Shown: positions 1 to 6,099, numbered from the stretch's first letter. The stretch: DNA of 8,781 nt from an uncultured Prevotella sp. (GCA_937880835.1 CALGRN010000252.1:1-8781), one strand, 5' to 3'. Translations and numbers: made by a program. Notes: generated from the letters alone by a model not told the origin.

Positions 1-686
1 TTGGTCACGAGCGGGCAGGTGAGAGCAAACGCGTCATTTCCACTCATCTTTTTGATAAGTTCGGTACCGGTGGTGATATTGCCCCATTGGTCGCTACCGC
101 CCATCTGTAACTTACAGTTCTTGTGGGCGTTAAGGTAGTAGAAGTCGTAGCCTTGCAGCAACTGGTATGTAAATTCGGTGAACGACAGTCCGTCGTTAGC
201 CTCTCCGTTGAGTCTTTTCTGCACGCTCTCTTTTGCCATCATATAATTTACGGTGATGTGCTTTCCCACCTTACGTGCGAAATCAAGAAAGGTAAAATCT
301 TTCATCCAGTCGTAGTTGTTCACCATTTCTGCTGCATTTTCTCCCTTTGCATCAAAGTCGAGGAACTTTGCTACCTGCTGTTTGATACATTCTTGATTAT
401 GATACAGCGTGTCGGCATCAAGCAGATTGCGCTCCTGACTCTTTCCCGACGGGTCTCCTATCATTCCTGTCGCTCCTCCAACGAGTATCACCGGCTTGTG
501 TCCGCAGTGCTGCAAATGGCGCAACATCATTATTCCGCACAGATGACCGATATGCAAAGAGTCTGCCGTAGGGTCTGTTCCGAGATATGCGGTTACCATT
601 TCCTTCTGCAAAAGTTCTTCTGTTCCCGGCATAATCTGCGACAGCATACCACGCCATTTCAATTCTTCAACAAAGTTTTTTATCAT
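1..686 (-). CDS. tyrS: Tyrosyl-tRNA synthetase, C-terminal part cut by window edge
   Basis: Cytoplasmic class I aminoacyl-tRNA synthetase that activates tyrosine with ATP and loads it onto tRNA-Tyr. The visible 228 residues begin MIKNFVEELKWRGM at the ATG at 686-684. They contain the tyrosine-pocket and ATP-site block YLGTDPTADSLHIGHL at residues 33-48, with the HIGH signature at 45-48. The second substrate block QMGGSDQWGNI lies at residues 194-204. Both are diagnostic of bacterial TyrS. The frame runs off the left edge after CPLVT, so the KMSKS-type loop and the C-terminal RNA-binding domain are not visible. The family is usually about 420-430 residues, so roughly half is present. The start fits the usual N-terminus and has only A/T-rich sequence upstream. 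The gene follows yidD by 66 nt with no Bacteroidota -7 box in the gap, so it may be read from the upstream transcript. Confidence 0.96.
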   Translation of the reverse strand, partial: MIKNFVEELKWRGMLSQIMPGTEELLQKEMVTAYLGTDPTADSLHIGHLCGIMMLRHLQHCGHKPVILVGGATGMIGDPSGKSQERNLLDADTLYHNQECIKQQVAKFLDFDAKGENAAEMVNNYDWMKDFTFLDFARKVGKHITVNYMMAKESVQKRLNGEANDGLSFTEFTYQLLQGYDFYYLNAHKNCKLQMGGSDQWGNITTGTELIKKMSGNDAFALTCPLVT

Positions 687-752
687 CGGATATATCTTTA
701 TTTGTTATTTCAGACCTTAATGTCTGATGTTTCTTTTTTGTATTTATCTTTA
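687..752 (-). other. yidD-tyrS spacer with a small hairpin
   Basis: A/T-rich 66-nt gap between the yidD stop and the tyrS start. It holds one short inverted repeat, TCAGAC (710-715) and GTCTGA (722-727), with a 6-nt loop. No T-run follows it in the direction of tyrS transcription, so it does not look like an intrinsic terminator. No TAnnTTTG box is seen on this strand. It may only be a processing or pausing structure, or chance. Confidence 0.4.
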
Positions 753-1004
753 TTACGGAACCGGATCATATCCGCTTCCGCCCCATGGGTTGCATCTCAA
801 CAATCTCCATATTGCCAATGCCAATCCTTTCAACGGACCGTGTTTTATCAACGCTTGACGAGCATATTCAGAGCAGGTGGGCGTGAAACGGCATGAAGGA
901 GGTGTGAAAGGAGTTATGAATTTCTGATAGAAAAAGATCGGAATCAGCAGCACCTGCACAATCAGATGCAATATCCAATGCCATATTTGTTTGAAAACTT
1001 TCAT
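753..1004 (-). CDS. yidD: Membrane protein insertion efficiency factor YidD
   Basis: Small membrane-associated protein that assists YidC/Sec-dependent insertion of inner-membrane proteins. The 83-residue product has a hydrophobic, amphipathic N-terminus (about residues 5-26) and the family core: CRFTPTCSEY at 38-47, then the terminal CNPWGGSGYDP at 71-81. The three conserved cysteines (38, 44, 71) are all present, and the length is typical of the family. The start codon overlaps the rnpA stop in an ATGA arrangement at 1001-1004, which indicates translational coupling. Adjacency to rnpA is the classic arrangement in bacteria, but here rpmH and yidC are not next to the pair. Confidence 0.96.
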   Translation of the reverse strand: MKVFKQIWHWILHLIVQVLLIPIFFYQKFITPFTPPSCRFTPTCSEYARQALIKHGPLKGLALAIWRLLRCNPWGGSGYDPVP

Positions 1005-1402
1005 ATCTTTTCGCCTATCATAAGAAGCAGTTTCGCCATTCTTTTCTCTACAAGCGATGTATCGCAGAGCTTATTGTCAAGCCAAATGAATGCCATACTT
1101 ACGCTAATGCCTTCTTTCTCGGTCAGTTTATCAATGAGGATGTGCTTATTCTTTCGATAAGCCTCGCGTATCTGGCGTTTCACTCTGTTGCGTTTCACCG
1201 CATGTTTGAAATGTCTTTTCGACACGCTGACAAGCATACGTGCGAGCGGGATGTTCTCTTCTGCTTCCTCGCATATATAAACCACTCTTATGGGAAATGC
1301 TATCATAGAACGGCTTTTACCCCCATTGAAGAGCTTGTCTATCAGCTTTTTGCTGCATATCCGCTCTTCTTTGCCCAATGTGAGAGCTTTGGATGCAGGC
1401 AT
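1001..1402 (-). CDS. rnpA: Ribonuclease P protein component
   Basis: Protein subunit of RNase P. It binds the catalytic RNA and helps recognise the 5' leader during tRNA maturation. The 133-residue product begins MPASKALTLGKEERI, a typical RnpA opening ("F/LxKxeRI"). It carries the signature basic helix HAVKRNRVKRQIREAYR at residues 67-83, with the RNR motif at 71-73. The length is slightly longer than the usual 110-125 residues and normal for Bacteroidota. The start is 10 nt beyond the hemD stop, and the stop overlaps the yidD start by 4 nt, so the gene sits inside a tight operon. Only weak A-rich sequence precedes the ATG, with no strong Shine-Dalgarno, as usual in this phylum. Confidence 0.95.
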   Translation of the reverse strand: MPASKALTLGKEERICSKKLIDKLFNGGKSRSMIAFPIRVVYICEEAEENIPLARMLVSVSKRHFKHAVKRNRVKRQIREAYRKNKHILIDKLTEKEGISVSMAFIWLDNKLCDTSLVEKRMAKLLLMIGEKI

Positions 1403-1412
1403 ATTGCAGCGT

Positions 1413-2159
1413 TTATTTATTCTTTTTCAGGTAATGACTGAGTGCGCTTGTCATCGAGGGATGCTCTTTTGTGGGAGCTTCCACGTCAAGACGGAATCCC
1501 TCTTCGGCTATCGTTTTTGCCGTAGCAGGTCCGAAAGAACCTATTCTTATGTCTCCTTGTTTGAAGTCCGGGAAGTTCTTTGTAAGTGCTTTGACACCCG
1601 TAGGACTGAAAAATATGAGCATGTCATAATCGAAACTCTTTATCTCTTCTTCCGTAAAATCGTTGCTTACGGTTCGATACATAATGCATTCCTTATGATT
1701 CAGTTTCTTTGAATCAAGCAGATTCTTCACATCATCGTTATGAACATCACTCATAGGAACGAGATATTTCTCTCCCTTATGCTTCACCATAGTAGGCAGA
1801 AGATCTACCATTTTGCCCGTAGTTCCGAAGAACACCTTCCGTTTACGATACTGAACATACTTCTGTATGTAAAGTGCGATAGTCTCTATCACGCAGAAAT
1901 ATTTCATATCTTCGGGGATAGTGATGCGCATTTCCTTTGCAAGATTGAAGAAATTGTCTATCGCATGGCGCGACGTAAACACTACGGCAGTATAGTCGAG
2001 AATGTTTATTTTCTGTTGGCGAAACTCCTTTGCCGTCAATCCTTCAACTTTAAAAAAAGGTCTGAATACGCATTTCACACCATATTCGCTCTCTATATCA
2101 TAATATGGTGACTTGTCACTTGTAGGTTTGGGTTGTGAAACCAAAATCTTCTTTATCAT
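1413..2159 (-). CDS. hemD: Uroporphyrinogen-III synthase family protein (HemD-like)
   Basis: HemD cyclises and inverts ring D of hydroxymethylbilane to give uroporphyrinogen III, the branch-point of tetrapyrrole synthesis. The 248-residue product has the expected two alpha/beta half-domains without membrane segments. Recognisable family blocks are VVFTSRHAIDNFF at 59-71, FFSPTGVKAL at 183-192 and IGSFGPATAKTIAEEG at 206-221, followed by the proline-rich turn APTKEHPSMTSAL at 228-240. Sequence identity within this family is low, so the fold assignment is firmer than the activity. No hemA, hemB, hemC or other tetrapyrrole gene is in the window. Relatives such as Bacteroides and Porphyromonas lack much of the early haem pathway, so the true substrate is open. 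The start is 7 nt past the DUF4271 gene stop and the stop is 10 nt before rnpA. Confidence 0.85.
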   Translation of the reverse strand: MIKKILVSQPKPTSDKSPYYDIESEYGVKCVFRPFFKVEGLTAKEFRQQKINILDYTAVVFTSRHAIDNFFNLAKEMRITIPEDMKYFCVIETIALYIQKYVQYRKRKVFFGTTGKMVDLLPTMVKHKGEKYLVPMSDVHNDDVKNLLDSKKLNHKECIMYRTVSNDFTEEEIKSFDYDMLIFFSPTGVKALTKNFPDFKQGDIRIGSFGPATAKTIAEEGFRLDVEAPTKEHPSMTSALSHYLKKNK

Positions 2160-2166
2160 CAGTGTC

Positions 2167-3189
2167 CTAATAATTTATTTTCAAATAATCGGTAATCAAG
2201 ACCAAAACACCCAGCAAGGAGAGCATCGGTATGATTTCGAGCGCACAAAAGTACAAAAATATTTGCAAAAAAACGCTCGTTCTCCTGAAAAAGATTATAT
2301 AGCTCTTATATAATGTAAGCAATTTGAACAAAACCACCACGATTGCCGTGTAGATAACTGCGCTGTTGACAGATAAATCGAAGTAAACCTGCAACATTAC
2401 GAGAGGGAACAGCAGGATGCCTTCCATTGATGTGAGAAACAATAAAGATTTTGAGAATTGCGCATTTTTTTTCTTATCGAAGAACACCCAGTTCACCACA
2501 TGATACGCCAATGCCCGTAGCATGAAATAGCTTGCAAAGACTCCGAAGAAAACTGCAAGCAGATGATATTGCGTAGGCAACAGGAACGTGTCGGCTACAT
2601 TGTTGAGGGTGTAGAAGAAGAATATTATGGAGAAAAGGAGGCACGTCTGCAACACGAGGAAGAGCTGAAACCGCACTTCGGATGTTGTTTCCGTGATGGT
2701 GGTTGTGCCGTTGCGCTGCACGTAGAAGAAGTTTTTTGCCTGTTTGACGACAAACTTCATTGAGTTTGCAAGAGAGGTAACAGCAAGAATGAAGCATGCT
2801 ATGAGCATGCCGGTTATTATGTCGTCGCTGCTTACATTATAAGGTATAGGGTCTCCTGCCGTTCCTTTCTGCGACACACCGAGTTCAGGATTGTATCTCG
2901 GATCATCTGCAAAAGGACTCTCTTTGTCATATCTCATCTCTGTGATATTCTCTTTCTTGTTGTATTTCAGACCGAAAACGGTGAGCGTATCCACGCGTGT
3001 GTTCACCCTTACTGATTTCGGTTTGAAGTTGGCTTGTATCGCAGAGTCCTGCTGTTCGGGCGTAGCATTATCCGGAAGCATCCGTAACACTTGGTACGGA
3101 TGCTTCGGTTTGGCATGCTGAATGTCTGTGCGGACATCCTCTGCAAAACTTTCCTGTGCGACGATACTGTCGTTTAAAGACGAATACAC
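2167..3189 (-). CDS. DUF4271 family integral membrane protein, GTG start
   Basis: Uncharacterised Bacteroidota membrane protein; no biochemical function is known to me. The 340-residue product has a polar N-terminal region of about 120 residues, including the block LRMLPDNATPEQQDSAIQ (35-52), followed by about six hydrophobic segments near 123-140, 174-194, 208-228, 250-270, 275-298 and 308-334. The terminal FLYFCALEIIPMLSLLG (311-327) is the feature by which I recognise DUF4271. The start is inferred: the frame has a TAG at 3204-3202, and the only usual start codon between it and residue 37 is GTG at 3189-3187, preceded by the A/G-rich AGAAGAAAG. The first internal ATG is residue 37, which would remove part of a conserved-looking stretch. 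The gene sits 145 nt after metK and 7 nt before hemD. The tight spacing suggests co-expression with hemD, rnpA and yidD. Confidence 0.83.
   Translation of the reverse strand: MYSSLNDSIVAQESFAEDVRTDIQHAKPKHPYQVLRMLPDNATPEQQDSAIQANFKPKSVRVNTRVDTLTVFGLKYNKKENITEMRYDKESPFADDPRYNPELGVSQKGTAGDPIPYNVSSDDIITGMLIACFILAVTSLANSMKFVVKQAKNFFYVQRNGTTTITETTSEVRFQLFLVLQTCLLFSIIFFFYTLNNVADTFLLPTQYHLLAVFFGVFASYFMLRALAYHVVNWVFFDKKKNAQFSKSLLFLTSMEGILLFPLVMLQVYFDLSVNSAVIYTAIVVVLFKLLTLYKSYIIFFRRTSVFLQIFLYFCALEIIPMLSLLGVLVLITDYLKINY
2246..2253 (-). promoter_or_regulatory. Possible internal -7 box for hemD-rnpA-yidD
   Basis: On the minus strand the sequence reads TACTTTTG, a match to the Bacteroidota -7 consensus TAnnTTTG. 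It lies within the last codons of the DUF4271 gene, about 85 nt upstream of the hemD start. A TTTG occurs 12 nt further upstream (2266-2269), which is too close for the usual -33 spacing of about 19-21 nt. The correctly spaced position is only a T-run. The local sequence is unusually A/T-rich for coding DNA and resembles intergenic promoters of this group, but chance matches are common. Confidence 0.35.
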
Positions 3190-3334
3190 AAAGACTTTCT
3201 TCTATATATAATTATCCGCTCATCGGGCATTGTCTGCCGTCTGTCGCGTCTTTTTCGATGTTCCGCCCATGATTCACGAACCGTTATGGTCTGTACGTAC
3301 AGCGGAAACCCATCAGGCTTTGAGTGCTCTTTTA
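3190..3334. other. metK-DUF4271 spacer with a 12-bp palindrome
   Basis: A 145-nt gap between two same-direction genes. It has no convincing Bacteroidota -7/-33 pair and no T-run terminator after metK, so transcription from the metK promoter probably continues through it. It contains the perfect 12-bp palindrome CTGTACGTACAG at 3291-3302. Very short open frames exist on the minus strand (16-21 codons), but none has supporting features. Confidence 0.5.
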
Positions 3335-4594
3335 TCAACCGAGAAATGTTTTTCTCATTTCATCTACACGGTCTAACTTTTCCCAAGTGAAGAGTTCAAC
3401 GTCCATTGTCTTTGTTTCGTGATAATGGCTCGTGAATGTTTTCTTCACCGTTTCGTTCTTTCGTCCCATGTGTCCGTATGCTGCTGTTTCGAGATACATA
3501 GGCTGACGAAGTTTAAGCATGCGCTCTATTGACTTCGGGCGCAGGTCGAACATCTCCGAAATCTTATGCGCTATTTCGCCGTCCGACATCTTTACGTTGC
3601 TTCGTCCGTATGTGTTTACGTAGATGTTTACAGGTTTTGCCACACCGATGGCATAGCTTATCTGAACCAATATCTCATCTGCCACACCTGCCGCGACCAT
3701 GTTTTTGGCGATATATCGTGCCGCATAAGCTGCGCTTCGGTCAACTTTGCTCGAATCTTTTCCCGAGAATGCGCCGCCTCCGTGAGCCCCTTTGCCTCCG
3801 TATGTGTCAACTATTATCTTGCGTCCGGTAAGTCCCGTGTCTCCGTGAGGACCTCCGATGACGAATTTACCCGTAGGATTGACGAAGTATTTTATATTGT
3901 CGTTGAAGAGAGCAAGAACCTTTTCGGTGTGTATCTGAGCTTTAACGCGCGGCATGAGTATGTTTATCACGTCGTCTTTTATCTTCGCCAACATGCGATT
4001 GTCATCGTTGTCGAACTCATCATGCTGTGTTGAAACCACTATCGTATCTATTCTTACAGGCTTGTTGTCGTCGCTGTACTCGACAGTAACCTGACTTTTC
4101 GAGTCCGGACGCAGATAAGTCATCACCTTGCCTTCCTTTCGTATGTCGGCAAGAGTGCGCATTATGAGGTGTGCCAAGTCGAGCGATACGGGCATATAGT
4201 TCTCCGTTTCGTTTATCGCATAGCCGAACATCATGCCCTGATCTCCTGCTCCCTGCTCCTCATCGCTGCCGTTTTCCACTCCGCGATTAATGTCGTCGCT
4301 CTGCTCGTGTATTGCAGTGAGCACGCCGCAGGAGTCTCCGTCGAACCTGTATTCCGATTTAGTGTATCCTATTTCCTTAATTGTGTTGCGGGCTATTGTC
4401 TGTAAATCGATGTAAGCATCTGAACGAACTTCGCCCATTATCACTACTTGTCCTGTTGTTACGAATGTTTCTATTGCGCAGTGCGCATTGTCGTTGTAAG
4501 CCAAAAACTGGTCAACAAGGGCGTCTGATATCTGATCCGCCACTTTATCGGGGTGTCCTTCCGATACCGATTCCGATGAAAATAAATATGACAT
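3335..4594 (-). CDS. metK: S-adenosylmethionine synthetase
   Basis: Cytoplasmic enzyme that makes S-adenosylmethionine from methionine and ATP, releasing phosphate and pyrophosphate. The 419-residue product shows all family signatures. The N-terminal SSESVSEGHPDK (6-17) contains the catalytic His14. The ATP/methionine loop GAGDQGMMFGYA spans 115-126, GPHGDTGLTGRKI spans 248-260, and the P-loop-like GGGAFSGKD spans 272-280. It is longer than the roughly 384-residue enterobacterial enzyme because of extra segments (for example around 190-225 and the C-terminus), as expected for Bacteroidota. The ATG at 4594-4592 begins MSYLFSSESV, the standard start. A well-formed promoter lies about 42-73 nt upstream. 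The implied leader is only about 35 nt, too short for a SAM riboswitch. No terminator follows the TGA, so the downstream membrane-protein gene may be co-transcribed. Confidence 0.98.
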   Translation of the reverse strand: MSYLFSSESVSEGHPDKVADQISDALVDQFLAYNDNAHCAIETFVTTGQVVIMGEVRSDAYIDLQTIARNTIKEIGYTKSEYRFDGDSCGVLTAIHEQSDDINRGVENGSDEEQGAGDQGMMFGYAINETENYMPVSLDLAHLIMRTLADIRKEGKVMTYLRPDSKSQVTVEYSDDNKPVRIDTIVVSTQHDEFDNDDNRMLAKIKDDVINILMPRVKAQIHTEKVLALFNDNIKYFVNPTGKFVIGGPHGDTGLTGRKIIVDTYGGKGAHGGGAFSGKDSSKVDRSAAYAARYIAKNMVAAGVADEILVQISYAIGVAKPVNIYVNTYGRSNVKMSDGEIAHKISEMFDLRPKSIERMLKLRQPMYLETAAYGHMGRKNETVKKTFTSHYHETKTMDVELFTWEKLDRVDEMRKTFLG

Positions 4595-4635
4595 AATAAC
4601 AGTTTTCTTAAAAGTTTAAATGTATTTTGAACGTG

Positions 4636-4667
4636 CAAAGGTACGACAAAACCGCATAAAACGCAAA
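4636..4667 (-). promoter_or_regulatory. metK promoter, Bacteroidota sigma type
   Basis: Read on the minus strand this is TTTG (4667-4664), a 20-nt spacer, then TACCTTTG (4643-4636). That matches the Bacteroidota primary-sigma consensus TTTG-N19-21-TAnnTTTG exactly. Transcription would start near 4630 and give a leader of about 35 nt before the metK ATG. The -33 element overlaps a second -7-like match, TAAATTTG (4671-4664), which has no partner. Confidence 0.85.
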
Positions 4668-4670
4668 TTT

Positions 4671-4687
4671 ATATAAAGAGTTTATAT
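4671..4687. repeat. Inverted repeat abutting the metK promoter
   Basis: ATATAAA (4671-4677), spacer GAG, TTTATAT (4681-4687): a perfect 7-bp inverted repeat with a 3-nt centre, beginning 3 bp upstream of the metK -33 element. The position suits an activator or repressor site, but the A/T-only arms make a chance palindrome plausible. Confidence 0.45.
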
Positions 4688-4694
4688 GTTTTTA

Positions 4695-4756
4695 ACCTGC
4701 TTTGCCGTAAATGCAGACCGCCGACGGAAGTGCTCTGTGCACACTGTTTAGCAGGT
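4695..4756. other. Possible folded element closed by a 7-bp stem
   Basis: ACCTGCT (4695-4701) can pair perfectly with AGCAGGT (4750-4756). Inside are two possible small hairpins: CCG/CGG (4718-4720 with 4725-4727) and GTGC/GCAC (4730-4733 with 4739-4742). This would form a compact three-way junction of 62 nt. The segment is less A/T-rich than its surroundings. I see no promoter that would transcribe it, since the metK promoter points away from it, so an RNA role is speculative. Confidence 0.25.
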
Positions 4757-4790
4757 ATTGTCTGAACGTTGGTATCTTCTTGAAAATCAA

Positions 4791-4893
4791 ACAGTTGGAA
4801 ACTGTCTTCCAAAAGCATTGCTTTTGCATTGTAAAAGCTATTGTTTTACACTCCGAAAGGATAACTTTTGCAAGCTGAAAGTTATCCTTTTAC
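4791..4893. repeat. Array of four hairpins with internal direct repeat
   Basis: Four inverted repeats follow one another. ACAGTT/AACTGT spans 4791-4805 with a 3-nt loop. CAAAAGC/GCTTTTG spans 4810-4826 with a 3-nt loop. TGTAAAA/TTTTACA spans 4830-4850 with a 7-nt loop. AAAGGATAACTTT/AAAGTTATCCTTT spans 4856-4890, with perfect 13-bp arms and a 9-nt loop. Superimposed on these is an imperfect direct repeat: 4821-4849 and 4865-4893 agree at 22 of 29 positions by my hand count, with a 44-bp period. The block lies outside both flanking leaders and has no coding frame of interest. It resembles an extragenic palindromic repeat element. The last hairpin is followed by only four Ts, so terminator function is weak. 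Confidence 0.7.
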
Positions 4894-5003
4894 GTCGCAG
4901 TTGATATATAGTTTGAAACGAACGGCAGTTTTCCGACAGTTTTTTATTGCCGCTGTCTGTGAATATATTGCATATTTTCTGACGTTCAATCGAATTTTTG
5001 CAG

Positions 5004-5011
5004 TATCTTTG
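5004..5011 (+). promoter_or_regulatory. -7 box for the pseudouridine synthase gene
   Basis: TATCTTTG matches TAnnTTTG and lies 18 nt before the ATG at 5030. The expected -33 position (around 4980) reads TTTTCTGAC rather than TTTG, so the upstream half is degenerate. Start of transcription near 5018 would leave a leader of about 12 nt, which supports 5030 as the start codon. Confidence 0.6.
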
Positions 5012-5029
5012 TCGAAAATTATTTGCTTG

Positions 5030-5920
5030 ATGAGATATAACAACAATCGCAGCAACGATTACGAATATTATGAGGTAAAGAGCGAAATGCCGCTTTTGGA
5101 GTATCTGCTTGCCAATCTGAAAAAAGAGAGCAGAAGCAAGATTAAGGCTACTTTGAAGGGCAGAGGCATAAAGGTGGACGGCAAGACTGTAACGCAATTC
5201 GACTTCGTTCTCAAACCCGGCATGAAGCTGTCGGTAAGCAAATCGAAACGAAACGACAGATTAAAGAGCCGTTATATTCAGCTTGTTTACGAGGATCAGT
5301 ATTTAGTCGTGATAGAGAAAAACACAGGAATACTCTCTATGGCAGCAGGTCATAAGAGTCTGAACGTGAAATCTGTGCTCGACAATTATTTCAAAAACAC
5401 ACGTCAGAAATGCACTGCGCACGTGGTGCACAGGCTCGACAGAGACACGAGCGGACTGATGGTGTATGCCAAAGACATGAACGTGAAGCAGATGTTTGAA
5501 CGCGACTGGCACAACATCGTGTACGACAGAAGGTATGTTGCCGTTGTTTCGGGCGAAATGGAACATGACGAAGGCACTGTCGCCAACTGGCTTAAAGACA
5601 ACAAGGCTTATGTTACTTACTCGTCGCCGGTTGACAACGGGGGCAAATATGCGGTCACTCATTTCCGCACTATCGCACGTACTACGGAGCACTCGCTTGT
5701 GGAATATCGTCTCGAAACGGGACGTAAGAACCAGATACGCGTGCATTCAGCCGACATGGGGCATCCTGTCTGCGGCGATGTGAAGTATGGCAACGGCGAC
5801 GATCCGCTCCGCCGGCTTTGTCTGCACGCTTATATGCTCTGCTTCTATCACCCCGTTACGCACGAACGTATGGCGTTTGAAACGCCTATACCGGCACGAT
5901 TCAGGAGCTTGTTCAAATGA
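5030..5920 (+). CDS. RluA-family RNA pseudouridine synthase
   Basis: Converts uridine to pseudouridine in structured RNA, most likely 23S rRNA or tRNA; the exact target cannot be read from the sequence. The 296-residue product has an S4-like RNA-binding region at about residues 19-73 (LLEYLLANLKKESRSKIKATL, then KPGMKLSVSK). The catalytic domain follows, with the family signature HRLDRDTSG at 134-142 in which Asp139 is the expected catalytic residue. GRKNQIRVH (231-239) and HPVCGDVKYG (245-254) are the usual later motifs. I chose ATG 5030 because it lies just after a -7 box and the frame upstream of it has no family resemblance. A 50-residue membrane protein gene follows 26 nt later. Confidence 0.93.
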   Translation: MRYNNNRSNDYEYYEVKSEMPLLEYLLANLKKESRSKIKATLKGRGIKVDGKTVTQFDFVLKPGMKLSVSKSKRNDRLKSRYIQLVYEDQYLVVIEKNTGILSMAAGHKSLNVKSVLDNYFKNTRQKCTAHVVHRLDRDTSGLMVYAKDMNVKQMFERDWHNIVYDRRYVAVVSGEMEHDEGTVANWLKDNKAYVTYSSPVDNGGKYAVTHFRTIARTTEHSLVEYRLETGRKNQIRVHSADMGHPVCGDVKYGNGDDPLRRLCLHAYMLCFYHPVTHERMAFETPIPARFRSLFK

Positions 5921-5946
5921 TGTGGAATGCTTAAATAAATTATCGG

Positions 5947-6099
5947 ATGCAAAATTTAGGATTTTATTTTATCGCGCTTTTAGTGCTTGTCGTTGTCTTT
6001 TTCTTGTTGAAGAAAGTGGCAGGATGCATTGTCAGAACGATAGTAATGGCTGTTGTACTGGCTGTGTTGATATATCTGTATTATGAATTTATAGCATAG
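5947..6099 (+). CDS. Small membrane protein, 50 residues
   Basis: The ATG at 5947-5949 opens a 50-codon frame ending TAG at 6097-6099. The product has two strongly hydrophobic stretches: about residues 5-21 (GFYFIALLVLVVVFFLL) and about 32-46 (IVMAVVLAVLIYLYY). They are separated by a short basic turn, KKVAGCIVR, which fits a helical hairpin in the inner membrane. The start is 26 nt past the pseudouridine synthase stop, with A-rich sequence before it, and an in-frame TAA at 5932 bounds it upstream. It is probably co-transcribed with that gene. I do not recognise a named family. Short conserved membrane proteins of this type are common in Bacteroidota and easily missed by annotation. Confidence 0.68.
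   Translation: MQNLGFYFIALLVLVVVFFLLKKVAGCIVRTIVMAVVLAVLIYLYYEFIA

Noticed and set aside
123..896. Long plus-strand open frame over tyrS and yidD
   Set aside because: It is antisense to two well-recognised genes, and its translation has no coherent domain; it is a shadow frame.
3190..3270. Small minus-strand frames (16-21 codons) ahead of the DUF4271 gene, as a leader peptide
   Set aside because: They are too short, have no run of a regulatory amino acid and no attenuator-like T-run.
4595..4635. SAM riboswitch in the metK leader
   Set aside because: The promoter position leaves only about 35 nt of leader, too short for known SAM riboswitches, and no matching stems are seen.
4868..5029. A 54-residue N-terminal extension of the pseudouridine synthase
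   Set aside because: It begins in the hairpin array, crosses the -7 box and has no S4-domain similarity; ATG 5030 follows the likely transcription start.
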